From an uncultured Clostridia bacterium (GTDB lineage Bacteria; Bacillota; Clostridia; TANB77; CAG-508): 11,383 nucleotides of DNA. The stretch lies in NCBI GenBank assembly GCA_947629805.1, contig CANRFE010000033.1, positions 1 to 11,383 of the forward strand, given 5' to 3'. The notes beneath the pieces were generated by a model. It ran no database searches, was not told where the DNA came from, and saw only the letters and a program-made list of their open reading frames with translations. A program made the position numbers and the translations under genes. Shown here in pieces: positions 1 through 8,700 of this stretch (its first letter is position 1; every line of letters begins with the position of its first letter).

Positions 1-60
1 TATTTTCCAATTCTTTTTTAGAAAAAAGATGATAAAAAACAAAGAAAAAGCATAAACTAC

Positions 61-89
61 TTGCAAAATTCAAAAAAATCTTTTAGAAT
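61..89 (+). promoter_or_regulatory. Sigma-A-type promoter of topA
   Basis: A -35 box TTGCAA (61-66) and a -10 box TAGAAT (84-89) are separated by exactly 17 nt. Transcription would start near 96, giving a leader of about 25 nt before the topA start at 121. The reading frame extends upstream of 121 to position 61, but that stretch is this promoter, so the longer start is not used. Inferred from consensus match only. Confidence 0.75.
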
Positions 90-120
90 ACATACGAATA
101 GAAAAATAAAGGAGAAAACT

Positions 121-2203
121 ATGGCAGATAAATTAATCATTGTGGAATCACCAGCCAAAGCCAATACGATAAAAAAATTTTTAGGTGGAAATACAAAAGT
201 AATAGCCTCTATGGGACATATACGTGATCTCCCAAAATCCAAAATGGGAGTAGATATAGAAGGGGATTTTGAACCAGAATATATTAATATTCGAGGAAAA
301 GGAGATTTAATTAAAACCTTAAAAAAGGAAGCAGCAAATGCTAAAAAAGTTTATTTGGCTACTGACCCAGACCGTGAAGGAGAAGCAATTGCGTGGCATT
401 TAGCCCATATTTTAGACATTCCAGAAGACAGTGTATGTAGAGTAACTTTTAATGAAATTACCAAAGAAACGGTACAAGAAGCTATGAAGCATCCTAGAAA
501 AATCAATTTAGATGTAAAAGATGCGCAACAGGCACGACGTGTTTTAGACAGAATTGTTGGCTATAAAATGAGTCCAGTACTATGGAAAAAGGTAAAAAGA
601 GGTTTGTCTGCAGGAAGAGTACAATCTGTAGCAGTGAAATTAGTGGTAGATAGGGAAGAAGAAATTGAAAAATTTATTCCAGAAGAATACTGGAATATCT
701 ATGTTACTTTCTTACAAAAAAGCTCTAAAAAAACATTTGAAGCACATTTTTATGGAAAAGAAGGAAAAAAATTAGAACTTCATTCGAAAGAAGAAGTAGA
801 TGCTATCTTAAAAGATATTGAAAAGGCAAACTATAGAATAGAAGATATCAAAAAGAGTCAAAAGAAAAGAACCCCAGCACCACCTTTTACAACTAGTACA
901 ATGCAACAAGAGGCTTCAAGAAAGTTAGGTTTTACCTTAAAGAAAACAATGTCTATAGCGCAAAACTTGTACGAAGGAATAAAAGTCCCACAAAAAGGAG
1001 AAGTTGGCTTAATTACTTATATGAGAACAGACTCTACTAGAATTTCAGAAGAGGCAAGAGCAGCTGCAAAAAAGCACATTATACAAGAATATGGGGAAAA
1101 CTATTATGAAAATCGTTATTATAAGACCAATAAAGATGCACAAGATGCACACGAAGGTATAAGACCAACGTATGTAGAATTAGAGCCAGAAAGTATTAAA
1201 GAAACTTTAACAGCAGATCAATATAAATTATATAAATTAATTTATCATCGCTTTATTGCAAGCCAAATGGCAGCAGCTATTTATAATACAGTAGCAGTAG
1301 ACATTTGTGCAAATGGCTATACGTTTAAGGCAAATGGGCAAACGCTACAATTTAAGGGATTTATGACATTGTATGTAGAGTCCGAAGACAATAAAAAAGA
1401 AAAACAAGAAGAAAATACCTTGCCAGAATTACAACCAAAAGAAGAAGTAAAAAAACAAAAAATAGAACCAAAACAAAGTTTTACGGAACCTCCTCCAAGG
1501 TACACAGAAGCAAGTTTAGTAAAAGCATTAGAAGAAAAAGGAATTGGAAGACCAAGTACGTATTCGCCAACTATTACTACTATTTTAGAAAGACGTTATA
1601 TTGAAAAAGAACAAAAACAATTAGTACCAACAGAGTTAGGAAAAGTAGTGAACCACTTATTAGTGGAAAATTTTCAAGATATTATAAATGTAGAATTTAC
1701 AGCCCATATAGAAGAGAATTTTGATGAAATAGCGGAACGGAAAAGAAGAATGGAAACAAGTGATTCGTGCATTTTATGGACCATTTCAGCAAACCGTTGA
1801 AAAAGTAGAAAAAGAATTAGAACATGTTAAATTAGAAGAAGAAGTATCCGATATACCATGTGAAAAATGTGGTAGAATGATGGTTTACAAATATGGAAGA
1901 TATGGAAAATTCTTAGCATGCCCGGGATATCCAGAATGTAAAAATGCAAAACCAATTGTAGAAACCATTGATGTTCCATGTCCGGTTTGTGGGGGAAAAG
2001 TACAAATAAGAAAAACAAAGAAAAAAAGAAATTATTATATTTGTGAAAACAATCCCAAAAGTTGTCGTTATATTTCGTGGAATAAACCAACACTGGGAGA
2101 AAAATGGGAACCACAAGAAATGGTAGAGTTAGTACCAAAAAAGAAAACGACCAAAAGAAAAACAAGTAAAGCAAAAAAGAAAAAAGAAAAAAAGCCTCAG
2201 TAA
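121..2203 (+). CDS. topA: DNA topoisomerase I (type IA), with a +1 frame break at 1738
   Basis: Type IA topoisomerase that relaxes negatively supercoiled DNA through a 5'-phosphotyrosine link; normally essential in bacteria. The start at ATG 121 is set by AAAGGAG (108-114, 6-nt spacing). The N-terminal Toprim domain shows E9 in IVESPAKA and the metal-binding acidic triad D82, D84, E86 in DPDREGEA. GLSAGRVQS follows, then the active tyrosine Y300 in ITYMRTDS. The zero frame stops at 1798-1800, shortly after a CGG codon at 1738-1740. Omitting C1738 restores E-G-K-E-E-W and leads into the remaining 154 residues: two C4 zinc ribbons (starting CEKCG and CPVCGG) and a lysine-rich tail. The joined product is 693 aa, close to Bacillus subtilis TopA (about 691). 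Codon use and conservation do not decay after the break, so this is not an obvious pseudogene. The zero-frame product would be 559 aa and lack both zinc ribbons. Identification is certain; how the break is bridged is unknown. Confidence 0.97.
1738..1744 (+). other. Candidate +1 recoding site (CGGAAAA) in topA
   Basis: In the zero frame the codons are GAA CGG AAA AGA. Skipping the C at 1738 gives GAA GGA AAA GAA GAA TGG, the expected E-G-K-E-E-W of TopA just before the zinc-ribbon region. Slippage of tRNA-Lys from AAA to the overlapping AAA is also possible and would leave Arg in place of Gly. There is no clear Shine-Dalgarno-like element just upstream and no obvious downstream hairpin. A base-call or assembly error remains possible. 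Confidence 0.55.
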
Positions 2204-2223
2204 AGAATGCTGAGGACTTTTTT
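2194..2223. terminator. Probable bidirectional Rho-independent terminator between topA and the MYG1-like gene
   Basis: The arms CCTCAG (2195-2200) and CTGAGG (2210-2215) enclose a 9-nt loop that contains the topA stop codon TAA (2201-2203). G2194 can pair with C2217 around a bulged A. A T-run follows on the plus strand and an A-run precedes the stem, so the same hairpin can end the convergent minus-strand transcript. Confidence 0.8.
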
Positions 2224-2226
2224 CTT

Positions 2227-2853
2227 TTAAGACTCATATCCCTTGTAGTGGGAAAGAAGTTGAACAATTTGATGTTTTAAGATACTCATAGAAACGCTTA
2301 AAGCTTCTAAAAAGGCTTCCTCCATAGAAACGTTTGAAGGATAAACAGGGCAAAAGGAAGGAATATAGCTAAACGTATGAAGGGCGGTATAAATACCGTG
2401 TTCTTCTGCATCTACCTTTTGCATAACCCTTTCATCCATTCGGTCAAAACATAGTTTTAAGGCAAGTTTGTTTAAATCTTTGTGATATAAAGTTTGGGAG
2501 AGTTGATTTAATAAATCGTTGCCAAACTGTTTCCAAATAAGACCAGAACTGGCATAAGGAACACCATTTAGAGAAGAAGAAAGAGAACTAGGAGTAGTAA
2601 AATTTTTTCTAGTTTTCTTCTCTTTTAGCGTATGGTAATCATAAGGACCACCACCAATTCCTATGACAAGGTCAGCGCCAAGAAAATCAGAAGGGTTTTC
2701 TGAGCGCACAATCTCAATAGCTTCTTCAAAATGAAGTAGTGCTACAATAGAACATGCCACTACCTCATCGGCATGAAAAGCTTTTCCACGTGTACCAATG
2801 ACATACCGTCCGTTGGTACTTTTTTTGGATGAAACTAAAATATTAGGTTTCAT
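2227..2853 (-). CDS. Short MYG1-family (UPF0160-like) protein
   Basis: Resembles the MYG1 family, predicted metal-dependent phosphoesterases or exonucleases related to the DHH superfamily. At the N-terminus, IGTRGKAFHADEVVAC matches the family's G-T-x-x-G-x-F-H-x-D-E segment. A later GIGGGPYDYH resembles the D-x-G-G-x-Y-D ... D-H-H region, but with Y-H where the family usually has H-H and a shortened loop. PYASSGLIWKQFG matches the family's S-A-G-L-x-W-K-x-F-G. At 208 aa it is shorter than full MYG1 proteins (300 aa or more) and seems to lack much of the C-terminal half, so catalytic competence is uncertain. ATG 2853 is supported by AAGGAGG (2863-2869). Codon 16 (2806-2808) is CGG and must be read in frame, because a +1 shift there soon meets a stop. 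The gene is convergent with topA and divergent from the ABC operon. Confidence 0.72.
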   Translation of the reverse strand: MKPNILVSSKKSTNGRYVIGTRGKAFHADEVVACSIVALLHFEEAIEIVRSENPSDFLGADLVIGIGGGPYDYHTLKEKKTRKNFTTPSSLSSSLNGVPYASSGLIWKQFGNDLLNQLSQTLYHKDLNKLALKLCFDRMDERVMQKVDAEEHGIYTALHTFSYIPSFCPVYPSNVSMEEAFLEALSVSMSILKHQIVQLLSHYKGYES

Positions 2854-2886
2854 TCCTTTTTACCTCCTTAAATTTAGAATAGACCT

Positions 2887-2915
2887 ATTATACCATAGTG
2901 TTTTTTTAAAGTAAA
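2887..2915 (-). promoter_or_regulatory. Promoter of the MYG1-like gene
   Basis: Read on the minus strand, a perfect -10 box TATAAT (plus 2887-2892) lies 17 nt downstream of TTTACT (plus 2910-2915), a fair match to TTGACA. It sits just upstream of the ribosome binding site of the minus-strand gene. Confidence 0.65.
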
Positions 2916-2919
2916 CTAG

Positions 2920-2946
2920 AGATTCTTAATTTTTTCGAAAGAATCT
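2920..2946. repeat. Inverted repeat in the divergent promoter region, candidate operator
   Basis: Perfect 8-bp arms AGATTCTT (2920-2927) and AAGAATCT (2939-2946) are separated by 11 nt. The repeat lies between the two divergent promoters, and its right arm touches the -35 box of the ABC operon. Position suggests a regulator binding site, but no T-tract or regulator gene is present and no family can be assigned. Confidence 0.45.
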
Positions 2947-2974
2947 TGCCAATACCAATACAATACGATATAAT
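2946..2974 (+). promoter_or_regulatory. Promoter of the ABC operon
   Basis: The -35 box TTGCCA (2946-2951) and perfect -10 box TATAAT (2969-2974) are 17 nt apart. The predicted start near 2981 leaves a very short leader. The spacer and -35 edge hold three head-to-tail CAATAC units (2950-2955, 2956-2961 and 2961-2966, the last two sharing one C). Confidence 0.78.
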
Positions 2975-2997
2975 TTCGGAAAAGAAAGGAGAGAAAA

Positions 2998-3885
2998 ATG
3001 GAAATTACCTTAAAAAATGTTGTAAAAAAATTTGGCAATTTTACTGCATTAAATCATTTTCAAATGCATATAAAAGAGGGTAGTGTTTATGGCTTAGTAG
3101 GACCAAATGGTTCGGGAAAGACAACAACAATTAAACATTTAATAGGCATGTATCAGCAAGACGAAGGAGAAGTTTTTATAAACGAAAAGCCCATTTTTGA
3201 TAACGAAGAAAACAAAAAGAAAATTGCCTATATTAGCGATGATTTATATTTTTTCCATTCCTACTCTATTTTAGATATGGCAAAATTTTATAGTAAAGTA
3301 TACGAACACTTTAACTTTGAAAAGTTTCATGCCTTACAAAATGTTTTTCAAATGGATGTAAAAAGAAAAGTAAATAAGTTATCTAAGGGAATGAAAAAGC
3401 AAGTTGCTTTTTGGCTTACGATTTGTTGTGAACCAGAAATTATGGTACTAGACGAACCTATTGATGGGCTGGACCCTATTATGAAGAAAAATGTTTGGAA
3501 AATTTTATTAGAAGAAGTAGAAAAAAGGAAAATGACGGTTCTTATTTCTTCTCATAACTTAAAAGAATTGGAAAATGTATGTACCAATATTGGAATTATG
3601 AAAAATGGACAAATGGTGTTAGAAAAAGAATTAGAACAAACGGACCAAGAAATTCAAAAAGTACAAATTGCATTTTCGAAAGAAGGAGAACCAGAAGACA
3701 TACAAAAACAAATGGAAATTCTAAAACAGGAAAAAATAGGAAGCGTTTATTATTTTATAGTAAAAGGAAAACAAGAAGAAATACAAGAAAAATTAGAAAA
3801 GTATCATCCTCTTTTAATGGAATTTATTCCTTTATCCTTAGAGGAAGTATTCTTATTTGAAAATGGAGGGGAAGAAAATGTTTAG
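2998..3885 (+). CDS. ABC transporter ATP-binding protein (YtrB-like)
   Basis: Cytoplasmic ATPase subunit of an ABC exporter-type system, 295 aa. Visible motifs in order are Walker A GPNGSGKT (35-42), signature LSKGMKKQ (128-135, LSKGM in place of LSGGQ), Walker B IMVLDEP (148-154, E153 catalytic), D-loop GLD (157-159) and H-loop H186 in SSHNLKELE. The Q-loop region reads YISDDLYFF, with no clear glutamine, as in several YtrB-type ATPases. The start ATG 2998 has AAAGGAG (2985-2991). The stop overlaps the downstream permease start by 8 nt, so the two are translationally linked. YtrB-like systems often have an upstream GntR-family regulator; none is present here. The substrate cannot be read from the sequence; antibiotic or cell-envelope stress roles are known for relatives but are only an inference here. 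Confidence 0.93.
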   Translation: MEITLKNVVKKFGNFTALNHFQMHIKEGSVYGLVGPNGSGKTTTIKHLIGMYQQDEGEVFINEKPIFDNEENKKKIAYISDDLYFFHSYSILDMAKFYSKVYEHFNFEKFHALQNVFQMDVKRKVNKLSKGMKKQVAFWLTICCEPEIMVLDEPIDGLDPIMKKNVWKILLEEVEKRKMTVLISSHNLKELENVCTNIGIMKNGQMVLEKELEQTDQEIQKVQIAFSKEGEPEDIQKQMEILKQEKIGSVYYFIVKGKQEEIQEKLEKYHPLLMEFIPLSLEEVFLFENGGEENV

Positions 3886-5677
3886 TAAAGCTATTTTTGG
3901 GGCAAATTGGAAAAGATTTTGGATTGTTCCAGCAGTTACCACCATTCTTTTGTTTTTAGGAATTACCTTTCAATTAAATATGGAAGTAAAAAGTATAGAA
4001 AAAAGAAAGCAAATGAATGGCTATCAAAACAATGTTGTTATAAACGATGCAGCAACAACAAGTCAAACCAATAACATAACAAATACTATAGCAAACGAAG
4101 AAAACTCTGTTTCTGTACTGCAAGAACAAAGCACACAACCGGAGGAAGCAAGATATTTACTTCCCATTTTGTATAACTTTTTGAATGTAGCTATCATTTT
4201 TGTTTTACCAGTTTTATTATCTATTTTGTTATTTGCCTATATGAATGAAGAAAAAAGTAGCAGTTTTATTCATGGACTGCCTATTGCTAAAAAAAGGCTC
4301 TATAGCACCAATAGCATAACAGGAATTAGTATGTATGTAGTGCCTTATGTAATCAATATGGTCTTGCTTTTAGCATTACAATTTGGCACTATGGGAAATT
4401 ATTTAGCAACCGTGCAATTATGGAAGTGGTTTGGAATCAGTCTTTTATATCTTAGCCTATTCTTTAGTTTTGCTACTATGGTAGGAATGTTTTGTGCTTC
4501 TAAAATTTCTCATGGAATTCTTACTTATATTTTAATGTATGCACCAATTGGCTTAGTTGCTCTTTTCACACGAATTTTAGAGCAAATTATCTATGGCTTC
4601 AATGCTTTTTCTAATCAAGTAGAAAATTTAGCACTAAAAATTCCATTTATACAAATTCTACAAAATTTTGATGCTATGCGCTATTCTTATACCAATATGC
4701 AAAATCAAACCATACAAACGAAGACGGTTCTTATTTATTTCGTAGTAACGGCTATATTGTTTTTAATAGGGTATTTCTTATATCATAAAAGAAAATTAGA
4801 AATTACCAAAGAATTTATTGCTTTTCCGTCTATACAAGCAATCTTAAAATATGCTGCAACTTTTACTATAAATCTTTTGGCCTATGCTTACTTCTTTATG
4901 GTTTTTGAAGAAAATAAAATCACAAGCATAATAGCTTCCATCTTTCTAACCTGTGTTGCTTATTTTATAATAGAAATGATTTTACAGAAAACTTATCGTG
5001 TATTTTCTGCAAGCAAAGGCTTTCTAGTTTATGGGATTCTAGTATCGGTAGCCTATTGCATTGCAATAAATGGTGCTTTTGGGTTTGAAACAAGAATTCC
5101 TTCTTTAGAGCAAATAAAAGAAATAGCACTAACAAAAGATGGAGAAACCATTCTTTTTGATGAAAGGCAAAACATAGAAACAATTCGAGCTTTGCATGAA
5201 AAAATAATAGAAGAAAGAAAACAGGGGTATTATAATACATTTCTTATAGAATATACTTTACAGAATGGAAAAAAATGCACTCGAAAATATTCTCTTCCTT
5301 ATAGTGCGTATGAAACCCAAATAAAAACAATTTATTCTTCAGAAGAGTACCAAGAAGAAAGAATAAAAATATTGCAAAATTATTCTGCAATAGAAGAAAT
5401 AGAAATTCGATATCGAAGACAAAACAGTTGGAACTCTTTAACAAGAAAAATAGAAGACAAATACAAAGAAGATTTTATGAATTTATTATTGCAAGATATA
5501 AAAGAGAAAAAAGCGATTCTGCAAGGTAGGTATTCTAGCGTGGTAGTAGAAACAATAAAACAGGAAGGAGAAGAAATTTTTGTTTCGATTAGATTCCAAG
5601 ATGGTACATACAGAAGTATTTCCTATACGACTACAGAAAATATTCACATTACTCCTTATATAAAAGAAAAAACATGA
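3878..5677 (+). CDS. ABC transporter permease with C-terminal soluble domain
   Basis: Membrane partner of the ATPase just upstream, 599 aa. ATG 3878 is chosen over an upstream in-frame ATG at 3857 because GGAGGGG (3865-3871) lies 6 nt before it; it overlaps the ATPase stop by 8 nt. A first membrane segment lies at about 15-32, followed by a polar, Asn/Thr-rich extracytoplasmic loop (about 33-95). Further hydrophobic segments lie near 96-121, 148-170, 184-206, 213-232, 283-301, 322-343, 346-369 and 381-402. The motif SSSFIHGLPIAKKRLY (127-142) after the second segment is typical of clostridial ABC-2-like permeases (F-x-H-x-L-P-I). Residues about 403-599 form a hydrophilic domain rich in E, K and Y; I believe relatives carry a DUF6449-type region there, but this is from memory. 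Transported substrate unknown. Confidence 0.88.
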   Translation: MFSKAIFGANWKRFWIVPAVTTILLFLGITFQLNMEVKSIEKRKQMNGYQNNVVINDAATTSQTNNITNTIANEENSVSVLQEQSTQPEEARYLLPILYNFLNVAIIFVLPVLLSILLFAYMNEEKSSSFIHGLPIAKKRLYSTNSITGISMYVVPYVINMVLLLALQFGTMGNYLATVQLWKWFGISLLYLSLFFSFATMVGMFCASKISHGILTYILMYAPIGLVALFTRILEQIIYGFNAFSNQVENLALKIPFIQILQNFDAMRYSYTNMQNQTIQTKTVLIYFVVTAILFLIGYFLYHKRKLEITKEFIAFPSIQAILKYAATFTINLLAYAYFFMVFEENKITSIIASIFLTCVAYFIIEMILQKTYRVFSASKGFLVYGILVSVAYCIAINGAFGFETRIPSLEQIKEIALTKDGETILFDERQNIETIRALHEKIIEERKQGYYNTFLIEYTLQNGKKCTRKYSLPYSAYETQIKTIYSSEEYQEERIKILQNYSAIEEIEIRYRRQNSWNSLTRKIEDKYKEDFMNLLLQDIKEKKAILQGRYSSVVVETIKQEGEEIFVSIRFQDGTYRSISYTTTENIHITPYIKEKT

Positions 5678-5697
5678 GTATAGCTCATGTTTTTTTA
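5671..5697 (+). terminator. Rho-independent terminator of the ABC operon
   Basis: Stem ACATGAG (5672-5678) and CTCATGT (5684-5690) with a 5-nt loop is followed by a T-run. The stop codon TGA of the permease (5675-5677) lies inside the left arm. Confidence 0.85.
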
Positions 5698-5726
5698 TGC
5701 AAAGGAAAAAAAATAGAATAGTGAGC

Positions 5727-5755
5727 TTGTTATTTTTAGAAAAATGCGATATAAT
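5727..5755 (+). promoter_or_regulatory. Promoter of the SNF2-family gene
   Basis: -35 TTGTTA (5727-5732) and perfect -10 TATAAT (5750-5755) with a 17-nt spacer. Transcription would start near 5762, about 30 nt before the ATG at 5793. With the terminator just upstream, the gene is probably its own transcription unit. Confidence 0.72.
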
Positions 5756-5792
5756 ATAGCACTAGAAAAAAAGAGAAATAAAGAGGAAAAGT

Positions 5793-8700
5793 ATGATAGT
5801 AAAGGAAAATATAATAAAGGAATTCATTACTTCTGCAGGACAAGCAAGAAAAGAAAAAGCAGAAGAATATGTAGCGCAAAAAAGAATCAATATAAAAAAA
5901 GTCATTTATGAACAGGACAATCATTTTGAAATTCGTTCTCAAGTAAAAGGAGAACAAGGTATTTATGAAGTATATATCCAAATTACAAAAGGAGAAATAC
6001 AAGAAGTAAGTTGTACCTGCGAAGATTATAAGGCGCATTATGGAACTTGTAAACATATTTTAGCTACTCTTTTAGAATTTGCTAGCAATGAAAATTATAT
6101 TCGTATTTTTTCAGGAGAGGCAGAAGAAAAGCAAAACGATATTGCTATGTATAAAAAATACCAAAAGCAGGAAGAAAAATATCGTAATTTTAAGCAATTA
6201 ATTCATACTTTTTACCCTACACATGAACTTGTATCTACGCCTATAAAAAAAGGAAACCACAAAATTAAATTAGAACCAAAACTGATTTACAATTCTTACT
6301 TAAAAACGTTGAAATTAGAAATAAAGTTAGGGGATAAACAATATTATAAACTAAAAAATTTTCCAGAGTTTTATGACAGAATGCAAAAAAGAGAATATGG
6401 TCGTTATGGAACAAAATTAGAGTTCCTACACGAAGAAGAAGCTTTTTCTATAAAAAGCCTTCCCCTTTTACATTATGTATTAAAATATGCAGAAATTATA
6501 AAATATGCAAATGAGGCAACAAACCAATATAGTTATTATGGAAGAACAATGGAAGATAACTATATTACGATATCCAATAGTGGAATGGATGAACTTTTTG
6601 AAATTTTACAAGGGCAAGAAGTGACTTTTCAAAAAGATGGAAAAGAAGAAAAAATAATTTGTAGAAAGAAAGAACCAGAAATTCAATTTTTACTACAAGA
6701 AGAGGGACCAAAAGAGTATCGAATTACGCCGAATATAGATATTTATAATTATGAACTCATAGAGGGAAAAACCTATATTTATTTTTTACAAAATGGAGAA
6801 TTGTATCAATGTACACAAGAGTTTGAACAAAATACCTTGAAATTTTTACAAGTATTTCGTAGTAATTTTACGAGTGAAATCACTTTTCCAAAAGAAGAGG
6901 TAAGCCAATTGTTTTCTGTTGTTTTTCCAAAAGTAAGAACACAGTTTGCAATAAACGAACAAATAAAAGAGGAAATACAGCAATATATTCCCAAAGAATT
7001 ATATGTAAAGCTTTATTTAGATTATAATGAAAAAAATTACATAACAGCAGATATTAAATTCGTTTATGGAGATACAGAATTTAATCCTTTATTAGAACAA
7101 AACTTAGACATACCAAGAGATATTGTAAAGGAAGACGAAGTTTTAGAAATGCTAAAACAATCTGGTTTTATGTTAGAAAGCAAAAAAGCAAGATTGATTT
7201 TAGTAAAAGAAGAAGCCATTTACGATTTTTTAGCGCGAGATATAGAAACTTACATGAAAAAATTTGAAGTTTTAGCAACAGACCACTTTAAGCAAAAAGA
7301 AATCAAACAACCAAATGTAAAAAATTTAGGAGTGCGTATAGAAAATAATTTATTACAAGTGGATTTTTCAAACTTAAATTTTGATTTGAGTGAAATAAAA
7401 GAAATAATGCAAAAATATCATTTAAAGAAAAAATATCATCGTTTAAAAGATGGAAGTTTTTTAAATTTAGAACAAAACGAAACGATGAACTTAATTGACC
7501 AGATTACAACAGGAATGGAAGTAAACTACAAGCAATTAGAAAAAGGAGAATTGGAGCTTCCTATTTATAGAAGTTTATACTTAGAACGTATTTTAACCAA
7601 AAACCAAATTACCAATGTTCGTAAAAATGCTTCTTATCAAGAACTCATTCATCGTGTGGAAAAACGAGATTTTTCAGAATTTATAGAGTTACCAAAAAAC
7701 TTGCATGCTACTTTAAGAAATTATCAAAAAACAGGATATGAATGGTTAAAAGTAATTGATTTTTATCATTTTGGTGGAATTTTGGCAGATGATATGGGAC
7801 TTCGGAAAAACATTACAATTATTAGCAGTAGTATTAGATTATGTGCAAAATACGAAGGAACCAAAACCAAGCATTGTAGTATGTCCTAGTTCTTTAACAT
7901 TAAATTGGAAGAACGAAATTCAAAAATTTACCAAAGACTTAAGCTGTTTCGTGATTCGTGGAAATGCAGAAGAAAGAAAAGCACAAATTCAGAATTTAGC
8001 GCAATATGCGATTGTTATTACTTCCTATGACCTATTAAAACGAGATATTGCAATTTACCAAGAATGCAACCATGAGTTTCAATATATTATTGCAGATGAA
8101 GCCCAATATATTAAAAATAATAATACCAAAAATGCAAAAGCAATTAAAGGCTTAAAAGCTAGAACAAGATATGCCTTAACAGGCACTCCTATTGAAAATT
8201 CATTAGCAGAATTATGGTCTATTTTTGATTTTATCATGCCGGGATATCTTTTTAGTTATCGTAAATTTAAAGAACTTTATGAAATACCAATTGCAAAAGA
8301 AGAAGAAAAAACGACCATGAATCGATTAAAAATGCTGATTGAGCCCTTCATTTTAAGAAGAATAAAAACAGAAGTATTAAAAGAATTACCAGATAAAACG
8401 ATTACCGTTTTAAATAACGAAATGGAAGAGGAACAACAAAAAATTTATTTTTCTTATTTACAAAATGCAAAACAAGAAGCGGTAAACCAGATGCAAGCAG
8501 AAGGTTTGCAAAAAAGTCAAATGAAAATATTAGCTTTGTTAATGCGATTAAGGCAAATTTGTTGCCATCCAGCTCTCTTTTTAAGAGATTACCAAGGGGA
8601 AAGTAGCAAATTGACACAATGTATGGAAATTATGCAAGATGCAATTGCATCGGGACACAAAATTTTACTATTTTCTAGCTATACAGCAATGTTTCCTATG

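Noticed and set aside
1..55. Possible 3' end of an upstream gene (open frame from position 2 to a stop at 53-55)
   Set aside because: Only 17 codons of low-complexity Lys/Phe-rich sequence with no recognisable family; cannot be told from chance. Positions 1-60 otherwise show nothing.
1760..2203. A separate small zinc-ribbon protein starting at GTG 1760
   Set aside because: No ribosome binding site; it is the C-terminal part of TopA in the +1 frame, and the joined length matches the family.
1827..2267. Minus-strand open frames opposite topA and elsewhere (Phe/Leu-rich)
   Set aside because: They mirror the A-rich coding strand, have no ribosome binding sites, and overlap well-supported genes.
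1738..7809. Transcriptional slippage as the cause of the frame shift
   Set aside because: The A runs at the two sites are only four and five bases, shorter than those usually needed for RNA polymerase slippage; not fully excluded.
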